A DNA stretch of 59,568 nt from DATKHR01 sp035510155 (GTDB lineage: Bacteria; Acidobacteriota; Vicinamibacteria; Vicinamibacterales; CAVVIG01): NCBI GenBank assembly GCA_035510155.1, contig DATKHR010000076.1, positions 1-59,568 of the forward strand, given 5' to 3'. Below the pieces are notes generated by a model. The model worked only from the letters and a program-made list of their open reading frames with translations. It was not told the DNA's origin and searched no databases. Shown here piece by piece: positions 48,513-57,937 of the stretch. Numbering within the stretch: the first letter of the stretch is position 1; every line of letters begins with the position of its first letter. The position numbers were made by a program, and so were the translations under genes.

Positions 48513-49229
48513 ATGATGTCCAACGCACCGAAGGAACCGAACGCGGCCCACCTTGTGAGCCTGGCGGACGAGAAGGCGGTTCAGGAGGTCGTCCGGACGA
48601 CCATCCTCGATCTCTGGAAAGTCGTGAACACTCTCACGCGGCTCCGGCCGTCGAAGCGTGAGCGTTATCGCGTGACCATTTTCGGGTCGGCCCGCGCCCA
48701 GCCCGGAACGTTCGTGTACGAGGAAGTGAAACGTGCGGCGGTCGCCTTTGCATCGATGGGCTGCGACATCGTCACCGGCGGTGGCCCCGGCCTGATGCAA
48801 GCTGCCAACGAGGGCGCGCGCACCGCCGGCGCGACCGGTTCGATGGGTATCCGCGTGGACCTGCCGTTCGAGCAGGACGTGAATCCGTTTGTCGAGCAGG
48901 CCTTCGAGCACGAGACATTCTTCACGCGACTCCATCACTTTGTGATCATTTCCGACGCGTTCGTCGTGATGCCGGGTGGCATCGGTACGGTGCTCGAGAC
49001 GCTCATGATCTGGCAACTGCTCCAGGTGCGGCACATGGACAACGTGCCGCTCCTCCTCGTGGGCAAAATGTGGAAGGGGCTCGTCGAGTGGGCCACAACG
49101 AGCATGCTCGACCACAGGCTGGCACTCGCGAAACCGGAAGACATGCAGATTCCGCAGTGCCTCGAGACGGCGGATGAAGCCATCGCGGTCGTTCGCGATC
49201 TGCACGACAAGTGGCAAGCGCGGCAGTAA
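48513..49229 (+). CDS. LOG family protein (second copy)
   Basis: A 238-residue protein with the LOG motifs VTIFGSARAQPG, TGGGPGLMQAANEGA and MPGGIGTVLETLM. It aligns with the LOG protein at 1151-2023 in the core but lacks that protein's helical insert. Phosphoribohydrolase activity is a family inference. It lies 25 bases downstream of the DCC gene, in the same direction, and could share its promoter. The start is ATG 48513 or 48516. Confidence 0.88.
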   Translation: MMSNAPKEPNAAHLVSLADEKAVQEVVRTTILDLWKVVNTLTRLRPSKRERYRVTIFGSARAQPGTFVYEEVKRAAVAFASMGCDIVTGGGPGLMQAANEGARTAGATGSMGIRVDLPFEQDVNPFVEQAFEHETFFTRLHHFVIISDAFVVMPGGIGTVLETLMIWQLLQVRHMDNVPLLLVGKMWKGLVEWATTSMLDHRLALAKPEDMQIPQCLETADEAIAVVRDLHDKWQARQ

Positions 49230-49500
49230 GCTCGACACATGTCGTGCGCGGATATCACTTGGGCAATCGCGATTGCCACCGTGCATTGTCCGCGACGACC
49301 TTGGAAACCACCGCGGCCCTGCAGCGCAGGCTTACCCGCGATGTGGCAGTGTTACTTGGGACGTGAGGCGTGATCTCGCAAGCGCGCCAAGAACTGGAGC
49401 GTGCTCGATCGGGAGTGGATCGGTCTCGGCTATTTCGATGGCTATATTGGTTCGGCGCTGGTGAGGTCAACGCGACTTCGGCATCGAACCGATCTTCCCG
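49230..49500. other. Gene-free interval
   Basis: About 270 bases between convergent genes (LOG, ends 49229; YVTN protein, ends 49501). Neither a convincing reading frame nor a terminator hairpin is seen. Confidence 0.4.
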
Positions 49501-50442
49501 TCACCAATACGCAATGCCGTCAGGACCTTGGCCGACCGGCACTTTCGTGGTTACCGTCCAGGTGGATGTATCGATCACCTGCATTTCGTTTGCAGCCGTG
49601 CACGCGACGAACGCGCGGCGTCCATCCGGTGCAACGATCACGCCCCCAGGGTTGCCACCTACGGAAATGGTCGTGACCGGCTTCCGAGCGGCGACATCAT
49701 AGACGGTGACATCGGAAGATCCGGCATTCGGAATGAAGACGGTTTTTCCGTTGGGGCTGAACGCGACTCGGATCGGTCCGGTCCCGGTCGACAGCGTCGC
49801 GACGACCTGATGCTTAGCCGCGTCGACGACGCTCACGGTATTGTCAGTGCGATTTGCCGCCCATACTTGCTTCCCGTCCGGAGACAGGGCCAAGCCCTCC
49901 ACACCTTTGCCGGCCGGAATATTGGCGACAATCTTCATCGCGTTCACGTCAAACACCGACACCGTGGCCGAGGTGACGTTCGTGAAGTAAGCCCAGCGGC
50001 TGTCGGGACTGACAACGACCATATGCGTTCGTTCTTGATCCGTGTCGACTGCACGAGCGATCTCGTCTTTTCTTGCATCGATCACGATGATCTTTTTCTT
50101 GCCTTCGCTGGTCACGAACCCGTAGCGACCGTCGGGGGTGAACGCCACTCCGTGGGGAGTTCCGAAATCTGCTGAGGTCAGCGTCTTCAGCACCTTACGC
50201 GTCATCAAGTCGACCACCGAGACGGTGTTCTCGCCGGTGTTGGCGACGTACGCCTTCGATCCATTTGGCGAGACCGCCATCTCGTGGGGCGTTTTGCCCA
50301 CGGCGACGGTCTGTTCTGATTTCATGGACGTCGTGTTCACGAACGAAATGCTGTCCCCTGCCTTGTTCAGCACCAAAACCACATTCGGATCGGTCGCAAA
50401 AGTCAGGGCGCTGAAAAGCCATACGGCTAGAAAAGCCTTCAT
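49501..50442 (-). CDS. Secreted YVTN-family beta-propeller protein
   Basis: A 313-residue exported protein: signal peptide MKAFLAVWLFSALTFA, then about seven repeats of the 40-residue YVTN type (for example GKTPHEMAVSPNGSKAYVANTGENTVSVVDL, AGKGVEGLALSPDGKQVWAANRTDNTVSVVDA). Such propellers bind ligands or partner proteins; enzymatic activity is not expected. GGAGG precedes the ATG. It follows the TAT-type propeller gene by 25 bases on the same strand, so the two form a likely pair. Confidence 0.9.
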   Translation of the reverse strand: MKAFLAVWLFSALTFATDPNVVLVLNKAGDSISFVNTTSMKSEQTVAVGKTPHEMAVSPNGSKAYVANTGENTVSVVDLMTRKVLKTLTSADFGTPHGVAFTPDGRYGFVTSEGKKKIIVIDARKDEIARAVDTDQERTHMVVVSPDSRWAYFTNVTSATVSVFDVNAMKIVANIPAGKGVEGLALSPDGKQVWAANRTDNTVSVVDAAKHQVVATLSTGTGPIRVAFSPNGKTVFIPNAGSSDVTVYDVAARKPVTTISVGGNPGGVIVAPDGRRAFVACTAANEMQVIDTSTWTVTTKVPVGQGPDGIAYW

Positions 50443-50467
50443 CGGGACCTCCTCTACAACTTTCCAC

Positions 50468-51286
50468 CTACATCAACCTGCAAATCATTCGGGTTTGTCC
50501 CGCGTCGCAATACCAGAGAACGCCTTTGCCGTCGATGTCGAGACCGTGGGGTTCGGGATCAGTCGGCGACAACTGGATTTTGGCCAGCATCCGCCCATCC
50601 TTCGGATCGAGCTTGTAAATCGCACGGTCGTCGGAATTGATTACCCAGAGCGATCCGTTGTCCCAGGCGATTCCGTGGGTACGCGGCGTCGAGCCGGGCG
50701 CTGGAATGCTTCGGATGATGTCGCCCGTCTCCGGCTCCATCAAATAGACTCTTCCACCCGCCGGCACCGCCATCCAGTACTTGCCATCGACCCATTTCAG
50801 ACCGTGCCCGCCCGACGGCGTGTCGGTCGCTGGATTCATTCTCCCGTAGTACCCGGAGCCGGGGGTCCGCCAGGACTTCAACGTCTTCCCCGTTTGCGGA
50901 TCGACCTTTAACGTGACGGGCGGGTCCTTCGGGTCCTTCATCTTCGTGGACGTGATCCAAAGTGCTCCACTGCCAAAAGTGATGCCGCTACCGTGGATGG
51001 AATCCGTCATGATTTCCCTGATCACGGCGCCCGTCTCTGGCGTCACCAGGAATACTTTGTTGCCAGGCTGATCAACCTGATCGAGTATCCACAGGCCTTC
51101 CGACGTGAACTGAAGATCGTTCGGTTGCCTGCAGCCCGCCACCGTATAGAGCCTCTCGACGCGCTTCGTGATGAGCGGCACATTCTCCAGGGCGCGCGCC
51201 GGCGCGACACGGGTAGCGGCCACGGCAGGAACCGAGGCCACGGCAGTCAGAAAACGGCGACGCGAAATCTGATGACCGATCAACAT
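50468..51286 (-). CDS. TAT-exported beta-propeller protein (virginiamycin B lyase/SMP-30-like)
   Basis: A 272-residue protein with a clear twin-arginine signal (ISRRRFLTAVASVPAVAATR) and AGGAGG site. Repeats such as NDLQFTSEGLWILDQVDQPGNKVFLVTPETG, HGIAWDNGSLWVINSDDRAIYKLDPKDG and HGLDIDGKGVLWYCDAGQTRMICRL resemble Vgb/SMP-30-type propellers. The active site and substrate are not known. TAT export suggests a folded, perhaps cofactor-bound, product. Confidence 0.85.
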   Translation of the reverse strand: MLIGHQISRRRFLTAVASVPAVAATRVAPARALENVPLITKRVERLYTVAGCRQPNDLQFTSEGLWILDQVDQPGNKVFLVTPETGAVIREIMTDSIHGSGITFGSGALWITSTKMKDPKDPPVTLKVDPQTGKTLKSWRTPGSGYYGRMNPATDTPSGGHGLKWVDGKYWMAVPAGGRVYLMEPETGDIIRSIPAPGSTPRTHGIAWDNGSLWVINSDDRAIYKLDPKDGRMLAKIQLSPTDPEPHGLDIDGKGVLWYCDAGQTRMICRLM

Positions 51287-51757
51287 CGTTCCTCCTTGAA
51301 TGTGATCGCTATGATGTTAACGAGCACCCGGGCGAGCGGCACGGCGTAGACGGGCTTGGTCTCGGCGGCCGGTTTATAGCTGTCAATGCAAGGGAACATC
51401 GACGTCCAGGTCGCGGCGATTCCCGGTTCTGGAGAATCTCGTAGGCACCCTTGAGGCGCCAGGGCGAAGGGGTCTGTCTTCGTCCGTCGAGTTGGCTCCA
51501 TTTCAACACGGATAGCCTCTGGCGGACAAGCGATGTGCGCCTGAAACCCTCGACGCCGTGCTCGCCGATCGACCATTCAATCTGCGCCAATGCGCCTGCC
51601 AGCGCCCTTCGAAATCAGGATCGGCCCATTGCGCATGATGGACGCAAGCAGCATGATGCGATCGAATAGGCCGATAATCGAATCCGCGGCAATCGGACCG
51701 GGGAGCGAGGAGACGGACTGCTTGAGGGTATTTGGAACTGTGATCGAGGGGGCGGCA
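51287..51757. other. Gene-poor interval upstream of the TAT propeller
   Basis: About 470 bases. The promoter for the TAT propeller gene should lie near 51300-51340, where a strong Shine-Dalgarno is seen. Two short minus-strand frames (51280-51576 and 51309-51590) exist; the second contains LKGAYEILQNRESPRPGRR but I cannot assign it to any family. Possibly a remnant. Confidence 0.35.
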
Positions 51758-52000
51758 ATGAAGTCTTCAGAACTGATCTCGGTCTCGACATTCCGGTCAA
51801 CGGCAGATGCCCAGATCGCCAAGGGCATTCTCGATGAATCTGGAATCGAATCCATCATCCGGTCCGACAACGCTGGCGGAATGTATCCGGCGATCGGCGG
51901 CGCGGACTTGTTAGTGAGAGCAGAAGACATTGAGAAAGCAACCAATGCGCTGCATAGACGCCATCACAGTCCGACCTTTCGGACAGAGGCGACGCGCTGA
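51758..52000 (+). CDS. DUF2007 (putative signal-transducing) protein
   Basis: An 80-residue protein with the DUF2007 pattern: ISVSTFRSTADAQIAKGILDESGIESIIRSDNAGGMYPAIGGADLLVRAEDIEKATNAL in outline (beta-alpha-beta, a Gly-rich turn and a final helix). The family is named putative signal transducer (PII-like fold); no function is established. A GAGGGGG site lies five bases before ATG 51758. It converges with the SGNH gene end at 52050. Confidence 0.85.
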   Translation: MKSSELISVSTFRSTADAQIAKGILDESGIESIIRSDNAGGMYPAIGGADLLVRAEDIEKATNALHRRHHSPTFRTEATR

Positions 52001-52049
52001 ATCGCCTGATCGGTGAGGACGATCTCGTCGCAAGCGAAAAGCTGTAGGC

Positions 52050-53252
52050 CTATCGGACCGGGAGCCGTGTGTCGAGCGATCGGAGGCGTTCGGCGACGGC
52101 AGTCGCCATGACGTGAGCCGCCCGGGCGTTTGGGTGTCGGTCCCATGGAAGTCGCCAAGCAGAATCCATTTCCACACGTGCATACGGTAATCCTGTCTCG
52201 TCGAGAATTCGTCGTCGAAGCATCTCCTCCACGGGTTCTTCCCCGCCAAACTGTGGAACGAGGGTGAGCGGCGCGGCTCCGCGAGATTGCGCCAGTGCCG
52301 CTGTAGCCCTAAGAACGTCTCGCGTGATGCCGATCCCGCCCTCAACCGTTTCGCTTCGGCGATACGGTACAAGGAGCCCGGCAAGCGACAGCAGCCTGGC
52401 ATGCTGTGTCGCCGGCTGCCAGACGAGTCCCGGGCCCAGGTGCGGTCGATCATCGTCGAGGTCACGGCCAAACAAGGCCGGCATGAAGAGCGAGACGACC
52501 GCGATTGGCTGATGAAAATGCGGCAATTCCCGCTCGAGGCGCAGGTACGCCTGGTCACTGCTGAAGCCGTGAACGGCAAGGTTGGCGCTCTGAACGTGCA
52601 GGATGGAGCCGACCTGCGCCGGTATACTCTCGTCCCACGCCAGTCCCTCGCCAAACATCATCGATTCGCCGATGAACACGACCGTTGGTCGCGTGGGATC
52701 GACTGGTTCATCGATTCGGCGAACGCGGTACCCGGCCGCATCGGTGGCGTATTCGATCGTGCGGCCACCCACGGCATTACGACCGATGCGAGACGGCACG
52801 AGCGTCCAGCCCAATCGCGAATCGGCTTGGCGGCGCGGTTCCTCTTCGGGCTGTAGCCACTCGCCCGGGTGCAGGCGCACCTGTCGAAGAACGAGCTCAC
52901 TCGCACCGAGCGCTAAGAGTGCCGAGAGCGCGAGCGGCAACATTCGTAACAGCAAGCGTCTCGAGAGGCGCGACGCCAGTCGCGGCGCAGCGACGGCCAC
53001 CAACCCACCAAGCGTTACCACCGACCAACGACCGACCACATACAAGAGAACGTACCAATGTCGCGGCAGAAAGAACGACGGAAGGACGTGCCGATCGAGC
53101 CAGCGCTGATCCGCGGCGATTGCAAGCCACACCAATGCTGCGCCGATCACAGTGATGCCGAGCACGGCGGGCACACGGTGCGGAGTGGTGGCTGGCTTCA
53201 CACCTCCGGTGGACCACCCAGTCCCCGTCGCTTCGGAACGCGAACCGATCAC
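52050..53252 (-). CDS. SGNH/GDSL-type hydrolase with N-terminal membrane helices
   Basis: A 400-residue protein. Four predicted helices span 29-47, 66-88, 100-118 and neighbouring residues. The SGNH domain begins at about 190 with VVFIGESMMFGEGL (GES 195-197 as block I) and ends with a D-x-H-type motif WDRHPNARAAH near 375. Homologues transfer or remove acyl groups from sugars or cell-envelope compounds. The start overlaps the methyltransferase stop (ATGA). It is the last gene of the carbamoyltransferase operon. Confidence 0.85.
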   Translation of the reverse strand: MIGSRSEATGTGWSTGGVKPATTPHRVPAVLGITVIGAALVWLAIAADQRWLDRHVLPSFFLPRHWYVLLYVVGRWSVVTLGGLVAVAAPRLASRLSRRLLLRMLPLALSALLALGASELVLRQVRLHPGEWLQPEEEPRRQADSRLGWTLVPSRIGRNAVGGRTIEYATDAAGYRVRRIDEPVDPTRPTVVFIGESMMFGEGLAWDESIPAQVGSILHVQSANLAVHGFSSDQAYLRLERELPHFHQPIAVVSLFMPALFGRDLDDDRPHLGPGLVWQPATQHARLLSLAGLLVPYRRSETVEGGIGITRDVLRATAALAQSRGAAPLTLVPQFGGEEPVEEMLRRRILDETGLPYARVEMDSAWRLPWDRHPNARAAHVMATAVAERLRSLDTRLPVR

Positions 53253-54205
53253 CGGCGCCGACCTATCGTGAAAAACAGACCACCCTCATACCCCATTCGA
53301 CGGATCCATCCGACTTGGGCGAGCCAGCCTTCAAGCCACCAGTTGTCAACTGCGGGATCGAACAAACCGTTCGAGTCGTCTTCGAGTACGGCACTGGGGT
53401 ACGCCCGCGTGTATTCGACGCCGTTTTCCACGAACCAGCGCTGGACCTCCGCGAGCGTGTGGCAATGTTCCTCGGGATGTTGATACTGGTCGCGCCGCCA
53501 TGCCTCACGACGCGCAGGTTCGTTCCAGCGGTCGCGCAACACAGGATCGAACGGTATCAACCGGAAGCCGGTCAACCGCGCGACGACGCGCCGCAGGCGA
53601 AGTGGAATGCGAGCCAACGTGTTGTAGAGACCGAGCACAATCATGCCGCCAGGCCGGGCGAGTGAGGCCAGCCGGACAAAGGATGCGCGGGGATCCGGTG
53701 TGTGGTGCAGTGTCCCGGAGCAATAGACGACGTCGAAGAAGTCCGTCCTCAAGGCCGGGCGCTGAAGATCGGTCTCGACGAATTGGACTCCATCGAGACC
53801 GAAGCGTCGCGCGGCCGACGCGCCAAGCAGGAGCGCCGCTCGCGCGAGATCGGCGCCCACCACCACACGATTCGCATGCGCCAGATACAAACATATTTGA
53901 CCAGTTCCGCATCCGATCTCGACCACGCGAGCGCCGGCGGGGATGGCCTGATCCAGCAACTGCACAAAGGTGCTGCGACCCGCCTTCATGCGCAGGGCCT
54001 GGAGGGTGTCACCTGGCGCATAGCCTGGAAACGGATTCGTCTCGTAGAAACGCCGAACGATCTCAGTTCGAGGATCACCGGGCAGGCGGAGGTTCGGGAT
54101 TCCATCCGGCGCGCTGAATTGCGCGCCGCAGCCATGGCAAGACCAGTCAGCCATCAGCCTATCCGCACAGGCCGGACAAGCGAACACCTCGCTGATGGCG
54201 TCCAT
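53249..54205 (-). CDS. SAM-dependent methyltransferase with N-terminal zinc ribbon
   Basis: A 318-residue protein. A Trm112-like zinc ribbon is formed by C10-PA-C13 and C23-HG-C26. A class I methyltransferase follows with VVEIGCGTGQICLYLA (about 92-107), VVGADLAR, FDVVYCSGTLHHTPDP and LARPGGMIVLGLYN. The substrate is unknown. Flanked by a carbamoyltransferase and an SGNH hydrolase, it probably modifies the same glycan or natural product. It starts two bases after the DUF5989 gene. Confidence 0.88.
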   Translation of the reverse strand: MDAISEVFACPACADRLMADWSCHGCGAQFSAPDGIPNLRLPGDPRTEIVRRFYETNPFPGYAPGDTLQALRMKAGRSTFVQLLDQAIPAGARVVEIGCGTGQICLYLAHANRVVVGADLARAALLLGASAARRFGLDGVQFVETDLQRPALRTDFFDVVYCSGTLHHTPDPRASFVRLASLARPGGMIVLGLYNTLARIPLRLRRVVARLTGFRLIPFDPVLRDRWNEPARREAWRRDQYQHPEEHCHTLAEVQRWFVENGVEYTRAYPSAVLEDDSNGLFDPAVDNWWLEGWLAQVGWIRRMGYEGGLFFTIGRRR

Positions 54206-54207
54206 GC

Positions 54208-54420
54208 TCAGAAGACGGCGTAGATAAAGGGAGCCAGCGCTTCAATGGTGGTGGCCAGAATGAGCACCACGCCAAAAACGCAGAGGAACACCGCCAAGGG
54301 GATGAGCCAGCGTTTACCAGAATCGCTTCGCCACAGGCCGCCGACGAGATCCGCAATTGAGCCACCGGCCATGCCAATCATGAGGAGTCGTCGCCGTATG
54401 CCGCTTGACTTCTTGATCAT
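54208..54420 (-). CDS. DUF5989 small membrane protein (carbamoyltransferase partner)
   Basis: A 70-residue protein with a basic N-terminus (MIKKSSGIRRRLLMIGMAGGS) and one C-terminal helix: KRWLIPLAVFLCVFGVVLIL, then TIEALAPFIYAVF. The motif with WLIP and APFIY at the end is the DUF5989 signature, a family almost always encoded beside carbamoyltransferases. It overlaps the carbamoyltransferase stop by ATGA. Confidence 0.85.
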   Translation of the reverse strand: MIKKSSGIRRRLLMIGMAGGSIADLVGGLWRSDSGKRWLIPLAVFLCVFGVVLILATTIEALAPFIYAVF

Positions 54421-56189
54421 GCGACCGCCTCCTTCAACGACTTCCCCGGGCCGGCGACTCGCTTCATGACGAGCGTCGGGCCCGCGACGAGCACGTCGAT
54501 TCCGCAGCGTCGAAACGTCAAGTACCCCTCGAGCGCGTGATTTACGATCGGCTCGCCGGCGACATTGAATGATGTGTTGAGCAGAACTGGGACGCCAGTC
54601 CGGCTGCCGTACTCTTCGAGGAGCGCGTACAACCGCGGAGCCATGTCACGCTCGAGCACCTGCACTCGGGCAGAGCCGTCGACATGCGTGACCGCTGCGA
54701 GCCTCTCGCGCCATTCGGGCCGCACGGGAAACACGCCCGACATGAATCGAGCCAGCCGTGCTCCCCCGGCCGGCAGCTCGAAGAAGCGATCTGCCGACTC
54801 CATGGTCGTCACGGGTGCGAACGGCCGAAATTCTTCGCGGTGCTTGATATCGCGATTGAGCCGGTCGCGAATCTCTCGGGCGTGCGGCGCCGCGAGAATG
54901 CTGCGATGGCCGAGGGCGCGCGGCCCGAACTCGGAGGCGCCGTCCATCCACCCGACGATCCGACCAGTTATCAGTTCGTCGGCGATCCGTTCGATGAGCG
55001 CACTTTCGTCAAGCTCCTCGACGGCTTGCCCATCCTCGCGAGCCGCATGGGCCAGTTCCCGCGCATCCACGGTGGGCCCCCAGAAGGCATGGTCCGGAAC
55101 CTCGCGATCCGGCTGCTGAAAGTACAGGCGATCGGTGTACAGTGCCGCGCCCAGGGCACATCCGGCATCGCCCGGGGCCGATGGAACAAACACGCGCTCG
55201 AACCCGGACTCCGCCAGGATGCGCGCATTGGCGACGCCATTCAGGGCCACTCCGCCGCCAAAACACAGATCGGCCAAACCGGTTTCTCGATGCAGCCCGC
55301 GCGTGATGTCCACCAACGTTTCTTCAAGCACCTGCTGCACGCTCGCAGCGCAATCAGCGTAGCGCCGGCCTTCCGGGCTCTCTAGATCGATGGGGTCGTA
55401 CGGATTGCGAGCAGGCCCAAACAAGTCGATGAATCGCGACGAATATGACTGCCGTGCCGTGGTGTGGTACTCGAAGTAATCGGGCACGATGACAAATGCG
55501 CCATCCGACGTCCGACGAATCAGTCTACGCACCTTATCGCTCATGGTCGCGCGACCATAGGCGGCCAGCCCCATGACCTTGTACTCGTCTTCGTTCACGG
55601 CGAACCCAAGATACGCGGTGAACGTCGAATACAACATCCCGAGCGAGTGCGGATATCTGATCTCCCGAAGAAGGGTGATGTCGGAACGGCCGTCGGGGCG
55701 ACGCTCCCCGTGCCCAATCGTCAGCGTCGCCCATTCGCCCACACCGTCGGCGGTAAGGATTGCAGCCCGCCGTGTCGGCGCCGTAAAGAAGGCGACAGCT
55801 GCGTGCGCTGCATGGTGGTCGGTGAAGAACACCTTGTTTCCTGGCACACCGAGCTGCGATGAAATGATCCCGCGAATCCACACTTTCTCACCGAGCGAAT
55901 TCTTGATGGCCTGTGGAAACGATCGCCACGAGTGCGGGAAGGCCCGCAACGCGCAGGTGAGAATTCGCTCGAACTTCAACATGCTGCGTTCGTAGAAAAC
56001 AACCGCATCGAGATCGGACGGTGCCAGCGCCGCGCGCCCCAGACACCATTCGATGGCACCGATGGGGAACGAGCTGTCGTGCTTGTGCCGCGACAACCGC
56101 TCCTCCTGCACGGCACAAACCGGCACGCCATCGACGAGCAACGCTGCCGCCGAATCATGGTAGTGCGCGGAAATACCCAGTATCTTCAT
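54417..56189 (-). CDS. Carbamoyltransferase (NodU/CmcH family)
   Basis: A 590-residue protein. KILGISAHYHDSAAALLVDG begins the ASKHA-like N-domain. Further motifs: HKHDSSFPIGAIEWCL, FFTDHHAAHAAVAF (conserved His pair), TADGVGEWATLTIG, GGVALNGVANARI, DAGCALGAALY and the C-terminal GRIVGWMDGASEFGPRALGHRSILA, RLNRDIKHREEFRPFAP and LNTSFN. The enzyme transfers a carbamoyl group from carbamoyl phosphate via carbamoyl-adenylate to a hydroxyl of a sugar or natural product. First gene of a coupled operon (DUF5989, methyltransferase, SGNH hydrolase). Confidence 0.94.
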   Translation of the reverse strand: MKILGISAHYHDSAAALLVDGVPVCAVQEERLSRHKHDSSFPIGAIEWCLGRAALAPSDLDAVVFYERSMLKFERILTCALRAFPHSWRSFPQAIKNSLGEKVWIRGIISSQLGVPGNKVFFTDHHAAHAAVAFFTAPTRRAAILTADGVGEWATLTIGHGERRPDGRSDITLLREIRYPHSLGMLYSTFTAYLGFAVNEDEYKVMGLAAYGRATMSDKVRRLIRRTSDGAFVIVPDYFEYHTTARQSYSSRFIDLFGPARNPYDPIDLESPEGRRYADCAASVQQVLEETLVDITRGLHRETGLADLCFGGGVALNGVANARILAESGFERVFVPSAPGDAGCALGAALYTDRLYFQQPDREVPDHAFWGPTVDARELAHAAREDGQAVEELDESALIERIADELITGRIVGWMDGASEFGPRALGHRSILAAPHAREIRDRLNRDIKHREEFRPFAPVTTMESADRFFELPAGGARLARFMSGVFPVRPEWRERLAAVTHVDGSARVQVLERDMAPRLYALLEEYGSRTGVPVLLNTSFNVAGEPIVNHALEGYLTFRRCGIDVLVAGPTLVMKRVAGPGKSLKEAVA

Positions 56190-56341
56190 CGCTCAGTCTC
56201 ACTCGTCGATCATCTCGCCCTTCATGCCCGTTCTGGATGCCGCAACGCAGCAGGAACGCGCAGCTCCCGGACCAGGTTGCAACGTACGCTGTGCGCTTGA
56301 TCGATCGCCCCTGCTGAAGGCGTCGCACATAGCCCCTCTCG

Positions 56342-57088
56342 TCAGTACTGGCTGGTCGGCGATGCGTTGCGCCCCTGCACAATCCTCGTCCACCCGCCAA
56401 CTTCGCGCCGCTCAGCCCGTTTCGCGAACCATGCAAACGGCGGAAGCAGGATGAAGTACTGCAGGAGAAGCATGCCGCTGCTCATGCTGCCCGCGAGCGC
56501 CGCGGCCACGCGTACGTACCGCTTCCAGAGGCGACTGCCGCGTGCCCGCCAGACCTGACGACGGTGTGAGTGCGGCGAGACTCGTGTCAGCTGGGTATAG
56601 GTGTAATTCATGTGAAACACTTCGTCGCGCAGGATCTCTTCGAAGATCTTACGAGTTGCAGGATCATCGTCGACGAGCTCGCGATAGATCGTGAAGCGCC
56701 CCGCTGCGGCCTTTTCCGCCACATGCAGGAACGCCAGCAGGCGATGATCGGGCTCTCCATCGATGCGTAAGTCATCGAGCCCATGGCCACCCGGCAGGGG
56801 CGTGCCGTTGAACAGACCGCTGCGAGCAGGGCGTTTCTGAGCCAGCGCGGCGCCGCGCCGACGGAACAGATCGCCGTGCCGCAGCTCGTCGATCGCGTGC
56901 TCAAGGTAGAGCCGCCTGAGGAGGGGATCCGGCGTGTTCTCAGCGGCGCGAAGAATATCGCGGCCACCGTCAGTTTCCACCTCGGCGAACGCCAACAGCT
57001 TGCGCAAGCGTCGATCGACGTTGCCCCACACCCAGCGATGCACCGGTCGCAACGCGCGGTCGATCGGCGAACTCCAGCCGGTCGCCAT
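56342..57088 (-). CDS. Membrane-associated ferritin-like di-iron protein
   Basis: A 248-residue protein. Helical-bundle metal motifs are E68-LR-H71 in HAIDELRHGDLF and, later, an E-x-x-H in LRDEVFHMNYTY, with additional Glu in AEVETDGG and AENTPDP. These give a rubrerythrin/ferritin-like di-iron centre. The C-terminal part (about 195-220: GSMSSGMLLLQYFILLPPFAWF) is membrane-spanning. Role unknown (oxidase or peroxide-scavenging family members exist). It is 152 bases upstream of the carbamoyltransferase, in the same direction. Confidence 0.8.
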   Translation of the reverse strand: MATGWSSPIDRALRPVHRWVWGNVDRRLRKLLAFAEVETDGGRDILRAAENTPDPLLRRLYLEHAIDELRHGDLFRRRGAALAQKRPARSGLFNGTPLPGGHGLDDLRIDGEPDHRLLAFLHVAEKAAAGRFTIYRELVDDDPATRKIFEEILRDEVFHMNYTYTQLTRVSPHSHRRQVWRARGSRLWKRYVRVAAALAGSMSSGMLLLQYFILLPPFAWFAKRAERREVGGWTRIVQGRNASPTSQY

Positions 57089-57349
57089 AATCGGGATCCG
57101 GCAAGCATAGTCCGTTCCAGCGATTACGACGCCGGTCGTAGTGTCGTATTCGTCCCGGCTCGATGAGGTTTACCGTTGATGAAAACGATCCAAAAGTCTG
57201 TAACTTTCAGGCGACGCGAGCCGCGGTTTGCGGATCACAGCTCAGCGGTCGATTGTGAACGACGCGCTTGACCCGAATCCAGCCGCCGCCCGATCGCCCG
57301 GATCGATGCCTGCCTCCTCCAGAGGCTTCCTGATGAAAGCGCGACCAAA

Positions 57350-57763
57350 CTAGCTTGCTTCGCCGCCGAGGATCCACACATGTGAGTCTGCCGGCTGCTT
57401 GCCGACGAGCCGCGCGACGACGCCAGCAATCCCAATCGAGAACACATCCTCGCCGGCGGTCGTGATCGCCAGCTTCACCAGGCGAGGCTTCGGCGTCGCG
57501 GCGACGAAGGAAAGGGTCTTCGGCGGCGCCTCGGGCGGGGCGTGTTTGAGAACCGTCAGGACGAGACCATTTGCGAGATCCGATGGCAGATCGAGATGTT
57601 CGGAGTCGACCTTTTCATTTCCGTGCTGGTCAGCAGGCGCAATCGTTGGCGCTGCGAGAAGACTGTGGTCTCGTCGAATCATCGCCAAGCATACCGTCAG
57701 GAGCACGACCCTGCTGACGCTTGCTTGCCCGCGTTCATGCACAAGACACTCGTACTCAGACAC
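57350..57763 (-). CDS. Exported protein of unknown function (137 aa)
   Basis: The frame from ATG 57763 includes a hydrophobic segment SRVVLLTVCLAMIRR, probably a signal sequence, so the functional start may be GTG downstream of it. The body LPSDLANGLVLTVLKHAPPEAPPKTLSFVAATPKPRLVKLAITTAGEDVFSIGIAGVVARLVGKQ looks like a genuine beta/alpha domain. No family recognised. It ends TAG at 57350. Confidence 0.5.
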   Translation of the reverse strand: MSEYECLVHERGQASVSRVVLLTVCLAMIRRDHSLLAAPTIAPADQHGNEKVDSEHLDLPSDLANGLVLTVLKHAPPEAPPKTLSFVAATPKPRLVKLAITTAGEDVFSIGIAGVVARLVGKQPADSHVWILGGEAS

Positions 57764-57937
57764 CGTGCCGACGACCGGCGCGTCAGTACGGATCAGATTC
57801 CTCTTCGAGCATGAGCTAGGCCGCTCGAATCAGTTTCAGCGTGTGGTGACAGGCCAGCGTGGGCGCGCGAGCATCAAGGTGGGTTTGGGATCGCTCGGCC
57901 ACGCAGCCGCACAGGCAAATGCCACACCATCTGCGAA

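Noticed and set aside
47306..49229. TetR/DCC/LOG as a cytokinin-type signalling operon
   Set aside because: LOG proteins in bacteria are widespread; nothing links the TetR ligand to cytokinin.
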